From the NCBI GenBank assembly GCA_937894495.1, contig CALCRR010000131.1:1-38514 (forward strand): a stretch of 38,514 nt of DNA, in the 5' to 3' direction. The notes below the pieces were generated by a model that was given only the letters and a program-made list of their open reading frames with translations, had not been told where the DNA came from and did not search any database. Source of the DNA: an uncultured Ruminococcus sp. GTDB taxonomy: Bacteria > Bacillota > Clostridia > Oscillospirales > Ruminococcaceae. A program made the position numbers and the translations under genes. This document shows, one piece after another, positions 8,399 to 16,948 of the stretch (its first letter is position 1; each line of letters begins with the position of its first letter).

Positions 8399-11300
8399 TT
8401 AACCTGTAAACGGATTTCTACCCGTTGATTTTGTTTCTTTCCGGGCGCTCTGTTTGACGCTGTTATAAACTGCCTCATCTGTGATGCCCGTTTCCTTATT
8501 GTCGATAGCATCTACAACCTCATCGAGTTTATCAACAACTCTATCTATGCGGCTTGTAATAGGTGTGAGATCAACCGTTTTTTCCTCTCTGTCACCATGC
8601 TCATAATCAGCCATTTTAAGGTTATACGGTATTACCGTACCCTCTGCAACAGCCGGAGTTGCAAATGTAACATTACCTGCAATAGCTTCAAGCCTGCTGA
8701 TAAGGTCCATAAAGGCGTCCGTAATCTTATCTGAGAACGTTTCAAGGAAATTCGTGTACTTGTTATCCGTATCAATAGGGATAAGTACACTTGCATCCTG
8801 TGCCTCATCTGCTATACCCTGCGCCAAATCTGCAACAGCATTGATAGCGGTTGATTTGTTATCCCGTATGCCCTTTGTCATGAGGTCAATCATGTCAGGC
8901 ATAAAGGTGTGGAAATTACTCAAGGGACCTTTTTCCGGCTCTGAGAATCCGAGAAAATCAGCTATACCGTCTGCTATATCGCAAGCCTCGTCCCACACGC
9001 TGCTTGCAAATGACTCAAGGCCGTCTACAAGAGAACTGCATATATCTTTACCCCAATCCCAAGCACTTGAGGCAAGCCCCGTAAATGTGTTCTTTATTGA
9101 GCTGCCGATTTCAGAAACCTTGTTTGAAACTGTTGTATATGCGTTGCTGAAACCTGTTGAAAGAGCTGATTTTATACTGCTGACTTTGTTAGAAATTGTG
9201 GTATAAGCCGTACTGAATCCAGATGAGATAGAGCTTTTAATGCTGCTTACTTTGCTTGATATTGCTGAATAAGCATTGCTGAAACCTGTTGAAATAGAAT
9301 TTTTGATATTCGTTACCTTGTTTGAGATAGTCGAATACGCATTACTAAAGCCCTCAGCTATATTATTCTTTATATCTGAAACCTTAGAGGAAATTGTGTT
9401 CCAAGCGTGGGAAAATCCCTCTGAAACAGCATTTTTGATATTCGTAACCTTTTCTGAAACTGCATTTTTAGCAGCCGTAAATTTGTCTGAAACCCAATTT
9501 TTGACATTTGTGCAGGCGTTAGTAATTGTACTTGTTACCTTGCTCCAAGCTGCCGAGCAGGCGCTTTTTATGCCGTTCCAAGCGCCCACACAGATATTTT
9601 TGATACCCGCCCAAGCGTTTGAGAAAAATGATTTGATAGCACCCCAAGCTGCCGAAATACCGTTAAAGAGGCCCTGTATCAGATAGCCGCCCATTTCGGC
9701 CATAACTGTTGACGGAGAATGTATGCCGAATACCGCTTTGAAACCGTCTATAAATGGCTTGCAAATATTATCATATATCCAAGTGCCAATCGAAACAAGC
9801 CCCTCACAGATACCGTCAAGAACACCCTGCCAGATATTGCCGCCTGCCTCTTTGATTTTTTCTCCGAAAAAATCTTTTACCGATGCCCAGCCGCTCTTTA
9901 GTGCCTCCCACACCTGCATAAAGAAATTATATACAAGCTGTAATGCACCGCCGATAGCAGCACCTAAGAGGTGAAACGCCTTTGAAATGATACCATTCCA
10001 ATCAATATTTTTTACAATACCTACAAGAGCGTTCCATATATCCGTACCGAGTTTAGACCAATCGAGATTTTCTGCAAAGCCTATCAGTAAATCAAGCGCA
10101 CCTTTTAAGAGATCGCTTAACATAGCCGCTAAGTCGCTGAAAATTCCGACCCAATCTATATTGTTGAGGAATGTAGCTATATCAGTACCTATCTGCGCCC
10201 AGTCTATTGTTTTTACAAACGTTGATATAAACTGGAATGCATTGCGAATTGCCGTTGACAGCGTATCACCGAGCATAGCCCAATCAATAGCCGCAAAAGC
10301 ATTATTTATCGCGTCACCTATGCCCTTTGCAAGCGCCGCAAAGTCAAAGTTATGTACAACTGAATTTAGAAAACTGAGAGCGCTTTGGAATAGCGTTCCT
10401 ATCGTCTTACCGAGCTTACCCCAATCCACACCATGAATAAAGCCGTTAAGCCCCTCCATGAGCTTTTTACCGAGATTAGCCCAATCAATACCTGTTGCAA
10501 GCAGATACACCGTATTTACAACTGTGTTTACACCCTTAGCAACTGTATCACCGATCAAAGCCCAATCGACCTTATCTACAAGAGAGTTGATAGTCCGGGT
10601 AAAGCCGTCAACAAATGCTGTTACCTTTGGGCCTACGTTATTCCAATCAACCGCACTATTTATTTTTTTGAAAATGCCGTTGACCTTATCTGCAAGCAGC
10701 TCACCAATGCCCTCAAAATCTCCACCGAGAAACATTTCCTTGAGATTTTTTGCAAAATTAGCTATCTTGCTATCAATCGGGACCTCCTCAAACATATCTG
10801 AGGGGTTAGTGCCGCTTGATGTGTCTGCGCTTTCCTGAGAGCTTGTATTATTAAGCTCATCAAAGCCCGCAACAGACTTATTAGCTTTATCTGCCGCTTT
10901 TGAGGTATCGTTAAGCGATTCAGCATAATTCTGCTGTACTTTTGTTGCTTTGGTGAATGATGTTGCACCTGTTAGCGCTGATATGAGCATACCGACTTTG
11001 GTAAATGCTGCTGATAATAAGTCAATCAGCGTTGTGAGAATCGGTGTTACTGCTGTCAGTATAGGCGCAAATGCTGACCCAAAGCTATTTTTTAGCTGTG
11101 ATAAAGAGGTTTTTAACGCTGACATAGCGCTGTTGACCTGCGGAGAAACCTGAGCAAGATTTTTGATGCCCTCCATAGCGCCTGAGATCATAGAGGATAT
11201 GAGGCGGCGCTTGAGCAGGCTCTTTATCCTTGAGCCAAAAGAGGTGAAAACCTTTGTTAGCTTTTTTACTGCTGCCATAGAGCCATTTGAGGACTTGTTG

Positions 11301-12709
11301 AATGAGCGGAACTTTCCATTCAGCCAAGATACAGTTTTACCGAGCAGCTTAAACGCTGTCACCCCGACTTTACCGACTCCCTTTAGTGTAGCCGATAAAA
11401 TGTGTGTCTGATTATTCGCTTTAGCAACCTTAGACTCATAGTTTGCAAGCTCATTCTCAGCCATTGTCAGCTTATTCGATAGATCCTCATAAGCTGTTGT
11501 ATCTGAGCCATTTATTACAGCACCGCCATTAGCCCGTAGGCTTGCAAGGCTTGTTTCATACTCCTGTATTCTTTCACGCGCCCGCTCAATAGCACCCTCT
11601 GTAGCTTGCCATTCCTCAGATGTCTTATCTGTGCCGCTGCTAATTAACCTTTGCTTTTCGGCTAAATAGCCGTTTAGCCGTTCCCTTGCACGTTCTAACT
11701 TACTATTCAGCTCATCATACTCTGTTGTAGTTACCTGTGTACTACCCAGAGCCTCTAACCGTTCACGCAAATACTGTATCGTTCTTTGCGTGTTGGCTAC
11801 CTTAAATTCAAAGCTATCAATGGCGCTTTGGCTGCCGCCCATAGCTTTCTTAGCTGCGGGACCTAAAGCAAACAGCTTATTTTCAAGGGCTGTAATGCTC
11901 TTATCGAGCGTTGCCGAACTGCTATCAAATGCCTTTGTTTCCGTTTCGGCTGCCTTGATTTCCTGCTTAACTGTCTGCCATGCCTGCTTATTTTCCTCAG
12001 CCAGTTTACGGGTGCTTTCTTTCGCCGCTTCTGTTTCGGCTCTTGCCTTTTCCATAGCAGCGACCTCAGCGGCCTTTGCTTTTTCAGCCTCAGCTTTGAC
12101 CTTGATTATCTCTGTCTGCATAGTGCCGAGCGCCTTTTGCAGATCATCGAACTTTGCTATAAGCAATCTAAGCTCATCACTATTTTTGGCACTGAAAAGC
12201 TTACCGTTTTTGGTTTTTACGGATGCACCGTAAACCTCACCTATTTTTTCACTTATCCTATCTAAGTTTGTTTCAAGAGATGAGGCTTTTGTTTCAAACT
12301 TAGCAACCTCTTTAGCTCCACCGTCAGCGGCGTTACTGTATGCCTGTTCAACCTCACCGAATTTACCTGAAACGCTATCAATCATTTTACTGATAGCACT
12401 TAGACTTGATTCAAACTTTTTTTTGGGCATAGCCTCAGCCCATTTATCAATAAAGCCCTGAATATCCTCTGAGCTTGTCTGAAAAGAACTAACGCTATCC
12501 CTCAAAGACTTATCAATAAGAGGGGCGGCGTCCTGTGCCGCCTGCACCCCCTGATCCATAGCCCCCTTGAAGGTATCGCCCAATTCACGAAACTTGTCCT
12601 CAGATGAGTCAATGGCATTTCTCATTCTCTCGCTGCCTGCCTCAAAGCCTTGAGTGTCAAGGTCTGTGCTGACAACTACCGAGCCGTCAGAATATCCGCT
12701 ATCTGCCAT
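8399..12709 (-). CDS. Tail tape measure protein (1436 aa)
   Basis: Sets tail length and is expelled through the tube during infection. Order of regions: a long coiled-coil N-terminus rich in Ala/Glu/Lys (to ~residue 480); a hydrophobic stretch around 525-585 (APILTAVTPILTTLIDLLS), the probable membrane segment; about ten ~30-residue repeats built on DWxxLGxxI (~670-905); a Trp/Ala-rich part; a run of ~22-residue repeats of the form GFSNAYSTISNKVTNIKNSI (~1070-1200; DNA 9120-9490); and a mixed C-terminus. It is the longest gene and follows two small assembly genes, the usual arrangement. The frame is intact despite the repeats. Confidence 0.95.
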   Translation of the reverse strand: MADSGYSDGSVVVSTDLDTQGFEAGSERMRNAIDSSEDKFRELGDTFKGAMDQGVQAAQDAAPLIDKSLRDSVSSFQTSSEDIQGFIDKWAEAMPKKKFESSLSAISKMIDSVSGKFGEVEQAYSNAADGGAKEVAKFETKASSLETNLDRISEKIGEVYGASVKTKNGKLFSAKNSDELRLLIAKFDDLQKALGTMQTEIIKVKAEAEKAKAAEVAAMEKARAETEAAKESTRKLAEENKQAWQTVKQEIKAAETETKAFDSSSATLDKSITALENKLFALGPAAKKAMGGSQSAIDSFEFKVANTQRTIQYLRERLEALGSTQVTTTEYDELNSKLERARERLNGYLAEKQRLISSGTDKTSEEWQATEGAIERARERIQEYETSLASLRANGGAVINGSDTTAYEDLSNKLTMAENELANYESKVAKANNQTHILSATLKGVGKVGVTAFKLLGKTVSWLNGKFRSFNKSSNGSMAAVKKLTKVFTSFGSRIKSLLKRRLISSMISGAMEGIKNLAQVSPQVNSAMSALKTSLSQLKNSFGSAFAPILTAVTPILTTLIDLLSAAFTKVGMLISALTGATSFTKATKVQQNYAESLNDTSKAADKANKSVAGFDELNNTSSQESADTSSGTNPSDMFEEVPIDSKIANFAKNLKEMFLGGDFEGIGELLADKVNGIFKKINSAVDWNNVGPKVTAFVDGFTRTINSLVDKVDWALIGDTVAKGVNTVVNTVYLLATGIDWANLGKKLMEGLNGFIHGVDWGKLGKTIGTLFQSALSFLNSVVHNFDFAALAKGIGDAINNAFAAIDWAMLGDTLSTAIRNAFQFISTFVKTIDWAQIGTDIATFLNNIDWVGIFSDLAAMLSDLLKGALDLLIGFAENLDWSKLGTDIWNALVGIVKNIDWNGIISKAFHLLGAAIGGALQLVYNFFMQVWEALKSGWASVKDFFGEKIKEAGGNIWQGVLDGICEGLVSIGTWIYDNICKPFIDGFKAVFGIHSPSTVMAEMGGYLIQGLFNGISAAWGAIKSFFSNAWAGIKNICVGAWNGIKSACSAAWSKVTSTITNACTNVKNWVSDKFTAAKNAVSEKVTNIKNAVSEGFSHAWNTISSKVSDIKNNIAEGFSNAYSTISNKVTNIKNSISTGFSNAYSAISSKVSSIKSSISSGFSTAYTTISNKVSSIKSALSTGFSNAYTTVSNKVSEIGSSIKNTFTGLASSAWDWGKDICSSLVDGLESFASSVWDEACDIADGIADFLGFSEPEKGPLSNFHTFMPDMIDLMTKGIRDNKSTAINAVADLAQGIADEAQDASVLIPIDTDNKYTNFLETFSDKITDAFMDLISRLEAIAGNVTFATPAVAEGTVIPYNLKMADYEHGDREEKTVDLTPITSRIDRVVDKLDEVVDAIDNKETGITDEAVYNSVKQSARKETKSTGRNPFTG

Positions 12710-12725
12710 TGATTAACACCCCATT

Positions 12726-13295
12726 TCACTTGAGCATTTGTTTAAGTCTTTCCTTAGTCGCTTTTTCTTCTTCGGACAGTTTTGTGCGTATCTCGCATAA
12801 CTCTCTATTCGCCGCCCAAAATTCCTTTTCGGCTTTGTCAAGAGGTGTTTTCTTGTTTCGCTTTTTCTGCCTTAGCCTAAGCACGTTACCGAATACGCCG
12901 TCAGTAGAGATCTCCATAAAGTAACCCATAAAGGTCCACCAATGGAGATAGGGCAAGGACCTGACCTCGCACCCTGCTATCTTATTTATAGCCGGAAACA
13001 AGATGCTTTCGTCATGCTCCCAGTCCATTGTACGAACACTCTTACCCCGTTTCTTACTTTCGGGCATATCGCAATCAATAAACCTCAATGCTTCTCTAAA
13101 TGCTGTTTCATAATCTGATTCGGGCATTTCGTCAAAGCCCTCATACAGTATGTGTAAACAGATGTAGATTTTCTCAGCACCGTCAAGATTAGGATCACCA
13201 AACGCAACTATGATTTTCAGAATATCCTGAAAATGTGTGCGTATATCCCACTCCTCACCGTTTATTGTTATTGACTTAGGTAACTCACCAATCAT
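12726..13295 (-). CDS. Gp15-family tail assembly protein (189 aa)
   Basis: Cytosolic, charged protein matching the bacteriophage Gp15 pattern: N-terminal LPKSITINGEEWDIRTHFQDIL, then a helical region with DMPESDYETAFREALRFID, and a conserved LPYLHWWTFMGYFMEI around residues 125-140. Its gene lies between the tail chaperone and tape measure, so it is probably the T-type partner of the tail assembly chaperone. It abuts the upstream gene (both use position 13295). The basic C-terminal tail is heavily charged. No frameshift signal is obvious between the two assembly genes; they are separate frames with their own starts. Confidence 0.8.
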   Translation of the reverse strand: MIGELPKSITINGEEWDIRTHFQDILKIIVAFGDPNLDGAEKIYICLHILYEGFDEMPESDYETAFREALRFIDCDMPESKKRGKSVRTMDWEHDESILFPAINKIAGCEVRSLPYLHWWTFMGYFMEISTDGVFGNVLRLRQKKRNKKTPLDKAEKEFWAANRELCEIRTKLSEEEKATKERLKQMLK

Positions 13296-13804
13296 TACTG
13301 ATTAGCCTTTCTGTGCTTACCCGGCTTTGATGCGTACCCCTTTGTGTAGCCGTTAATGCGCTTTTCTACGCCCTTAACGCTGCGCTGGAACTGAGCAGAC
13401 ACAAAGTTACCCACACCGTCAAGAGCATTTTCACAGTAGAAAACGCCATCTGCAAGAGGGGAAAACGGGTGCATACTGCCGAAAAACGCCTCAGAAAGAT
13501 TACCGCCGAAAAGATAATCACAAAGCTCAAACAGCTTTTCCTCAGCCTCTTTCAGTACCGCCATTTCTGCGTCTGTGTCGGCTGTTCCGTCCGGGCTTAT
13601 GTTTATATCCTCAAGCGGTTTGAATATATCCGGCACTTTGCTTATGACCTCGTTATAGCGGTCAATAATGCCTATATCTGTAGGTCTGAAATAAAAGGTC
13701 CCTACCTCACGTCCAAGTTTGTTTGTGATAGGTACGGCCTGCATACCGTCATCAACGGTAATGCCAAGACTTACTGTGTTGTTTACTGTAATTTCGTTAT
13801 TCAT
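13295..13804 (-). CDS. Tail assembly chaperone-like protein (169 aa)
   Basis: Short acidic protein downstream of the tail tube gene, the slot for gpG-like tail chaperones that coat the tape measure. The N-terminal part resembles a beta sandwich (GREVGTFYFRPTDIGIIDRYNEV), then a helical acidic stretch (EMAVLKEAEEKLFELCDYLFGG) and a basic C-terminus (NGYTKGYASKPGKHRKANQ). A GGAGGC-type site precedes the ATG at 13804. The C-terminal GYT codons contain one copy of the octamer GGCTACAC discussed separately. Confidence 0.7.
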   Translation of the reverse strand: MNNEITVNNTVSLGITVDDGMQAVPITNKLGREVGTFYFRPTDIGIIDRYNEVISKVPDIFKPLEDINISPDGTADTDAEMAVLKEAEEKLFELCDYLFGGNLSEAFFGSMHPFSPLADGVFYCENALDGVGNFVSAQFQRSVKGVEKRINGYTKGYASKPGKHRKANQ

Positions 13805-13850
13805 AACAATTAGCCTCCGTCATTATTTAATTGTTAGTCTGAGGGTACAA

Positions 13851-14339
13851 TTAAGTACCGCTGCCTGTGGGCGTGAATACGCCAGTAGAGGTGTTGAATG
13901 TACCTGCTACCCTGTTACCCAGATTATAGATGGTAAAGGGGATCTGTACGCCGCTGGTATCGCCGCCGATAGAGTTAGGAATCAGCGCAACGTCCTCTCT
14001 GTAAGCCCATACCTGAGAGCCGGATTCGGTCAGCAGTACATCAACCTTAGTTGTCTTGCAGGCTGCGCCTGTCTTTCTCTCGTTAGCGATTTCCGCGAGT
14101 TTTTCCCAAAGGATGCTACCCTCAGAGGCATAATAAGGATCAACGTCAGACTGAACATCATAGCCCTTGTGGTCTATGGTCTGTTCGCCCTTGATGTTTT
14201 TCTTTACCTCTACATCGGGGTTAAGCTCCTCGTTGTACTCCTCCAGATCGTCACCGAGCCTTACATAAGAGGGGGTTTCGCCGCTGAAAGACTCATCAAC
14301 ATAGTGCGCAAGATATTTACGCTCTATCTTTTCTGCCAT
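13851..14339 (-). CDS. Major tail tube protein (162 aa)
   Basis: Compact beta-rich protein expected to polymerise into the tail tube. Characteristic stretches: AEKIERKYLAHYVDES, YVRLGDDLEEYNEELNPDV, KTTKVDVLL, VWAYREDVALIPNSIGGDT and GVQIPFTIYNLGNRVAGTF. The ATG at 14339 is chosen over a GTG three codons upstream because AAAGGAG lies 9 bp before it. It is about two-thirds identical, by eye, to residues 153-300 of the upstream fused gene, so the operon carries two related tube or decoration proteins in tandem. The second copy could be a distal tube variant. Confidence 0.85.
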   Translation of the reverse strand: MAEKIERKYLAHYVDESFSGETPSYVRLGDDLEEYNEELNPDVEVKKNIKGEQTIDHKGYDVQSDVDPYYASEGSILWEKLAEIANERKTGAACKTTKVDVLLTESGSQVWAYREDVALIPNSIGGDTSGVQIPFTIYNLGNRVAGTFNTSTGVFTPTGSGT

Positions 14340-14352
14340 TTTAACCACTCCT

Positions 14353-15339
14353 TTATACTATTACACGGTCTGCAAAGGCCGTATTATTTTCTATCAGTAT
14401 CACGCCGCCTACGGCATATACTGTATTTGTTGGCTCAAACATCTTAGTGCTTATGTCAAAGCTGCCTTTTACACGATTACCCCGGCTATATATGCTAAAG
14501 GGTATCTGTACGCCGCTTGTATCACCGCCGATAGAGTCGGGTATTACGCTTATATCCTCTCGATAAGCCCATACTACCGTCATATCCTCCCTCAGTAACA
14601 CATCAACTTTTGTTGTATGACATATTTCACCCTTTTTTCTACCGTTTGCAATAGCAGACAGCTTTACGAAAAGAGGGCTGCCGTATTCGGCATAGTAGGG
14701 ATCAACGTCCCCCTCTGTGTCATAGCCGTTGTGCTTTACATTCTGTTCGCCTAAAATGTTTGTTTCTACCTCGACATCGGGGTTAAGCTCGTCATCGTAT
14801 TCCTCAAGATCATCTCCGAGCCATACATAAGACTTACCACCAAATGCCTCATCTATATAGTGCGCAAGGTATTTGCGCTCGATACCTATCTGCTGTGCTA
14901 TCCGCCGTGCAATAGGCTCATACTCATCTGGTGTTGCTGTGCGGTCAAGAGGTATTATGATACGCAAACGGGGTTTAGCGGGCGTGTGTTTGCGTGTGCT
15001 GTAGATACAATAACCGCACCTCAGCGCCTCCACCTTTGCCGTTACTGTGTCTGCCTGCCAACCGGGGATATTATCAAAATCAAGGGTAATAATATCCCTG
15101 CCCGTCACATTTGCCGCCTTACGGCGTGTACCGTTAAGCGTACCGCCTACAAAGCCGCCCACGTCCTTTAGATCGTCCTGCTGTGACTTAGGCATATTCA
15201 TATATTCAGCGTGTGTTTCGGTGCTTACAATGGGCTGTGAGAGCCTTGTGTAAAGTGCAGATACCGTTGTGTTTTCCTGCCGCCATGATTTACTATTGCG
15301 GCTATTGCCAACCGATATGCTTATCTGCCTATCGTACAT
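14353..15339 (-). CDS. Chimeric primase N-terminus / tail tube protein (328 aa)
   Basis: Residues 1-152 match the start of a phage VapE-type primase: ISISVGNSRNSKSW, VGGFVGGTLNGTRRKAANV, the acidic pair in ITLDFDN (87, 89) and STRKHTPAKPRLRIIIP. From residue 153 (IERKYLAHYIDEAF) to about 300 it is a tail tube protein homologous to the downstream gene. The switch at 14878-14886 is in frame and falls within the first few codons of the tail gene. The rest of the primase, its helicase and all packaging/head genes are absent. The ATG at 15339 has AAAGGAG. A deletion at short shared sequence (ATCGAG) is the simplest reading; assembly error is the alternative. Neither half is likely to work as primase. 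Confidence 0.85.
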   Translation of the reverse strand: MYDRQISISVGNSRNSKSWRQENTTVSALYTRLSQPIVSTETHAEYMNMPKSQQDDLKDVGGFVGGTLNGTRRKAANVTGRDIITLDFDNIPGWQADTVTAKVEALRCGYCIYSTRKHTPAKPRLRIIIPLDRTATPDEYEPIARRIAQQIGIERKYLAHYIDEAFGGKSYVWLGDDLEEYDDELNPDVEVETNILGEQNVKHNGYDTEGDVDPYYAEYGSPLFVKLSAIANGRKKGEICHTTKVDVLLREDMTVVWAYREDISVIPDSIGGDTSGVQIPFSIYSRGNRVKGSFDISTKMFEPTNTVYAVGGVILIENNTAFADRVIV

Positions 15340-15391
15340 GGTTTTCAACTCCTTTATCAAAGCCCCCCCCCGTAGAGGCGGCGTAATTTTC

Positions 15392-15679
15392 TTATTCATC
15401 CGAGCTGCTATTGTGTAGCCGTTCTCTGAGCCTTTCCAGCTTTTTTCTTTTCCAGTCCTTGACGGCATCACAGTTCTTGAAAATGATATGAAGCTGATCG
15501 AGCATTATGTGAACATCTGCCATTTCCTCAGAAATGTGATCCACATTATTCTCACCTCTAAGACTTTTAGTCAGCTCTTTTGTGAGTTCAGACAGCTCCT
15601 CAATAGCAACTATTAGCTGTGACTCTTTCCCGTAGGTCTTAACTGCGTCATGCTCAATTACATATTCTTGAAATGACAT
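15392..15679 (-). CDS. MazG-like NTP pyrophosphohydrolase (95 aa)
   Basis: Small all-alpha protein with the MazG-type metal-binding pattern: EELSELTKELTKSL followed by ISEEMADVHIMLDQL, i.e. ExxE and ExxD helices. It would hydrolyse non-canonical or excess nucleoside triphosphates; phages often carry one near replication genes. The ATG at 15679 overlaps the upstream stop (TAATG), with GGAGGTGG 8 bp earlier. The C-terminus is basic, then LHNSSSDE. A copy of GGCTACAC overlaps its last codons. Length fits a single-domain phage MazG. Confidence 0.8.
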   Translation of the reverse strand: MSFQEYVIEHDAVKTYGKESQLIVAIEELSELTKELTKSLRGENNVDHISEEMADVHIMLDQLHIIFKNCDAVKDWKRKKLERLRERLHNSSSDE

Positions 15680-16002
15680 TACCAATCCACCTCCATAACG
15701 GCATCTGGAAATGCCTCACAGCGCTCGATAAGTTCATTAAGTATGATCTGTATCTCCTCCAGGCTGCTGAATTTGCCGTTAGAAAAATACTCATACCCTT
15801 TTCTATTTTCAAGTAGATTTCTAAGTGCATAGTCGAATATAGGGTGCATATAGCTCACCGAGCGGCAATCCCACCTTGAGGGATATTCGCCGCAAAGTTC
15901 TTTGAGGAATACGCCGTTTTCCTCGTCAACGTACATATATTTCTGCCCATTATATTCGTACATCTGCCCGGTTTTCTGCTTAAAGCCTATGCTGTATATC
16001 AT
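15679..16002 (-). CDS. Hypothetical phage protein (107 aa)
   Basis: Acidic, Tyr-rich 107-residue protein (MIYSIGFKQKTGQMYEYNG...). The first half is likely beta (QKYMYVDEENGVFLKEL), and the second half helical (LEEIQIILNELIERCEAF). It has no membrane segment, cysteine cluster or enzyme motif. It overlaps the zinc-ribbon gene upstream by 4 bp and the MazG gene downstream by 1 bp, so it is part of the same translationally coupled string. Family not recognised. Confidence 0.6.
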   Translation of the reverse strand: MIYSIGFKQKTGQMYEYNGQKYMYVDEENGVFLKELCGEYPSRWDCRSVSYMHPIFDYALRNLLENRKGYEYFSNGKFSSLEEIQIILNELIERCEAFPDAVMEVDW

Positions 16003-16178
16003 GGTTTCTCCGCCCCCTCTTTTTTACCGATTCTTTCCTGCAATCTGATTTGACAGCCGCATTTGGGGCAATCCACGCATTCATAATAAGAGTTCGTTAT
16101 CAGAAAGCTATTAACTGGAATGTAATAGAGCATATTTTTATTGATTCTGATTCTTTTCTTACATATAGGGCATCTCAT
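15999..16178 (-). CDS. Small zinc-ribbon protein (59 aa)
   Basis: A 59-residue open frame from an ATG at 16178, with GAGGAGG 8 bp upstream. It encodes MRCPICKKRIR near the start and YECVDCPKCGCQIR later, two CxxC knuckles spaced like a rubredoxin-type zinc ribbon. Its start overlaps the previous stop and its stop overlaps the next start, both as ATGA, which strongly supports it as a real gene. Likely a small nucleic-acid or protein adaptor; function unknown. Confidence 0.75.
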   Translation of the reverse strand: MRCPICKKRIRINKNMLYYIPVNSFLITNSYYECVDCPKCGCQIRLQERIGKKEGAEKP

Positions 16179-16369
16179 CTTTTTTCCTCCTCATTCAGCC
16201 ATTCTTGCACACATTCAGGGCATTTATTATCATCGTGCTTACAGCCATAGCCGCTATCACGGTAATTTCCGGTTAAAGCTAAAATAGGGCATACATTTGT
16301 GTTCTTTGCTATGTCCATCATCATGTCATATTCATTACGCTGAATAATAAAGCGTGATCTATTCCTCAT
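16175..16369 (-). CDS. Small cysteine-containing phage protein (64 aa)
   Basis: A 64-residue basic-to-acidic protein. It has Cys residues in VCPILALTGNYRDSGYGC and KCPECVQEWLNEE, a layout that could bind one zinc. The ATG at 16369 has GAGGAGGT at good spacing, and the stop overlaps the zinc-ribbon gene. Similar short Cys proteins are frequent in the small-gene clusters of Firmicute phages. No specific role can be given. Confidence 0.65.
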   Translation of the reverse strand: MRNRSRFIIQRNEYDMMMDIAKNTNVCPILALTGNYRDSGYGCKHDDNKCPECVQEWLNEEEKR

Positions 16370-16422
16370 GTTCTACCTCCTCTTTTTCGGCGCACTCTTG
16401 ATTAGTGTTTTCGTTGTTGCTG

Positions 16423-16761
16423 TTAAAAATAGGTGGTATTATCAGTCATTGTATCACGCTCCATGTTGATAGGTGTACCCACCGTTCCCACGCTGCCGCT
16501 GCTGTCTGTGGGCTGAAAGTATTCTCCCGGCATGGGGTACATATACCTGAACATAAGGTAGTTAGCCGCATCAACAAGGTGTTCTGTGTTATGATCTTTC
16601 TTAAAGGCGTCCATGCACCTCTCAGCCGTTGCAAGGGCGTCAACTCTGCCGCTTGCAAAGTTATCTCTTGCAGGACCGTATTTGTAGTATGAGGTTTCTA
16701 TCCGAGCTTTCCGCTCCTTGTCAAACTGTTCGCTATACTGTGACTTGAGAACATCATTCAT
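16423..16761 (-). CDS. Conserved phage protein with YKYGPA motif (112 aa)
   Basis: Helical, soluble protein of 112 residues. It contains SYYKYGPARDNFASGRVDALATAERCMDAF and VDAANYLMFRYMYP, a pattern I recognise as a recurring small phage protein of unknown function that often precedes structural genes. The C-terminus is low-complexity (TDSSGSVGTVGTPINM). I use the ATG at 16761, which overlaps the end of the membrane-protein gene by 8 bp. It is not similar to any neighbour in the window. Confidence 0.65.
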   Translation of the reverse strand: MNDVLKSQYSEQFDKERKARIETSYYKYGPARDNFASGRVDALATAERCMDAFKKDHNTEHLVDAANYLMFRYMYPMPGEYFQPTDSSGSVGTVGTPINMERDTMTDNTTYF

Positions 16762-16948
16762 TATTCTCACCGTCCTTTGCCTTGTAGTTACCGTAGTTAG
16801 CGCTCATCAGAATAGCAGGGATGAGGTAAAACCACAATACGGAAATTCTCTCAAAGTGAATAGCCGCAAATGATATTCCTGCTGTCATCATCATTTGCAC
16901 TATACTGTTTGCCAGTATGTGCAGCTTTATAATGCTGTTTCTGTTCAT
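16754..16948 (-). CDS. Small membrane protein (64 aa)
   Basis: Two hydrophobic helices, IIKLHILANSIVQMMMTAGISF and ISVLWFYLIPAILMSAN, flanked by short charged ends (MNRN...; YKAKDGENNE). It is predicted to sit in the cytoplasmic membrane. It starts within the stop of the upstream gene (ATGA) and is overlapped at its end, so it belongs to the coupled small-gene operon. A holin role is unlikely this far from lysis genes. Possibly superinfection-related; unproven. Confidence 0.6.
   Translation of the reverse strand: MNRNSIIKLHILANSIVQMMMTAGISFAAIHFERISVLWFYLIPAILMSANYGNYKAKDGENNE

Noticed and set aside
8754..10838. Series of long plus-strand ORFs
   Set aside because: Shadows of the repetitive tape-measure gene, without ribosome sites or domains.
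16446..16658. Alternative 70-aa frame within the YKYGPA gene
   Set aside because: Fully inside a better supported frame and no start site of its own.
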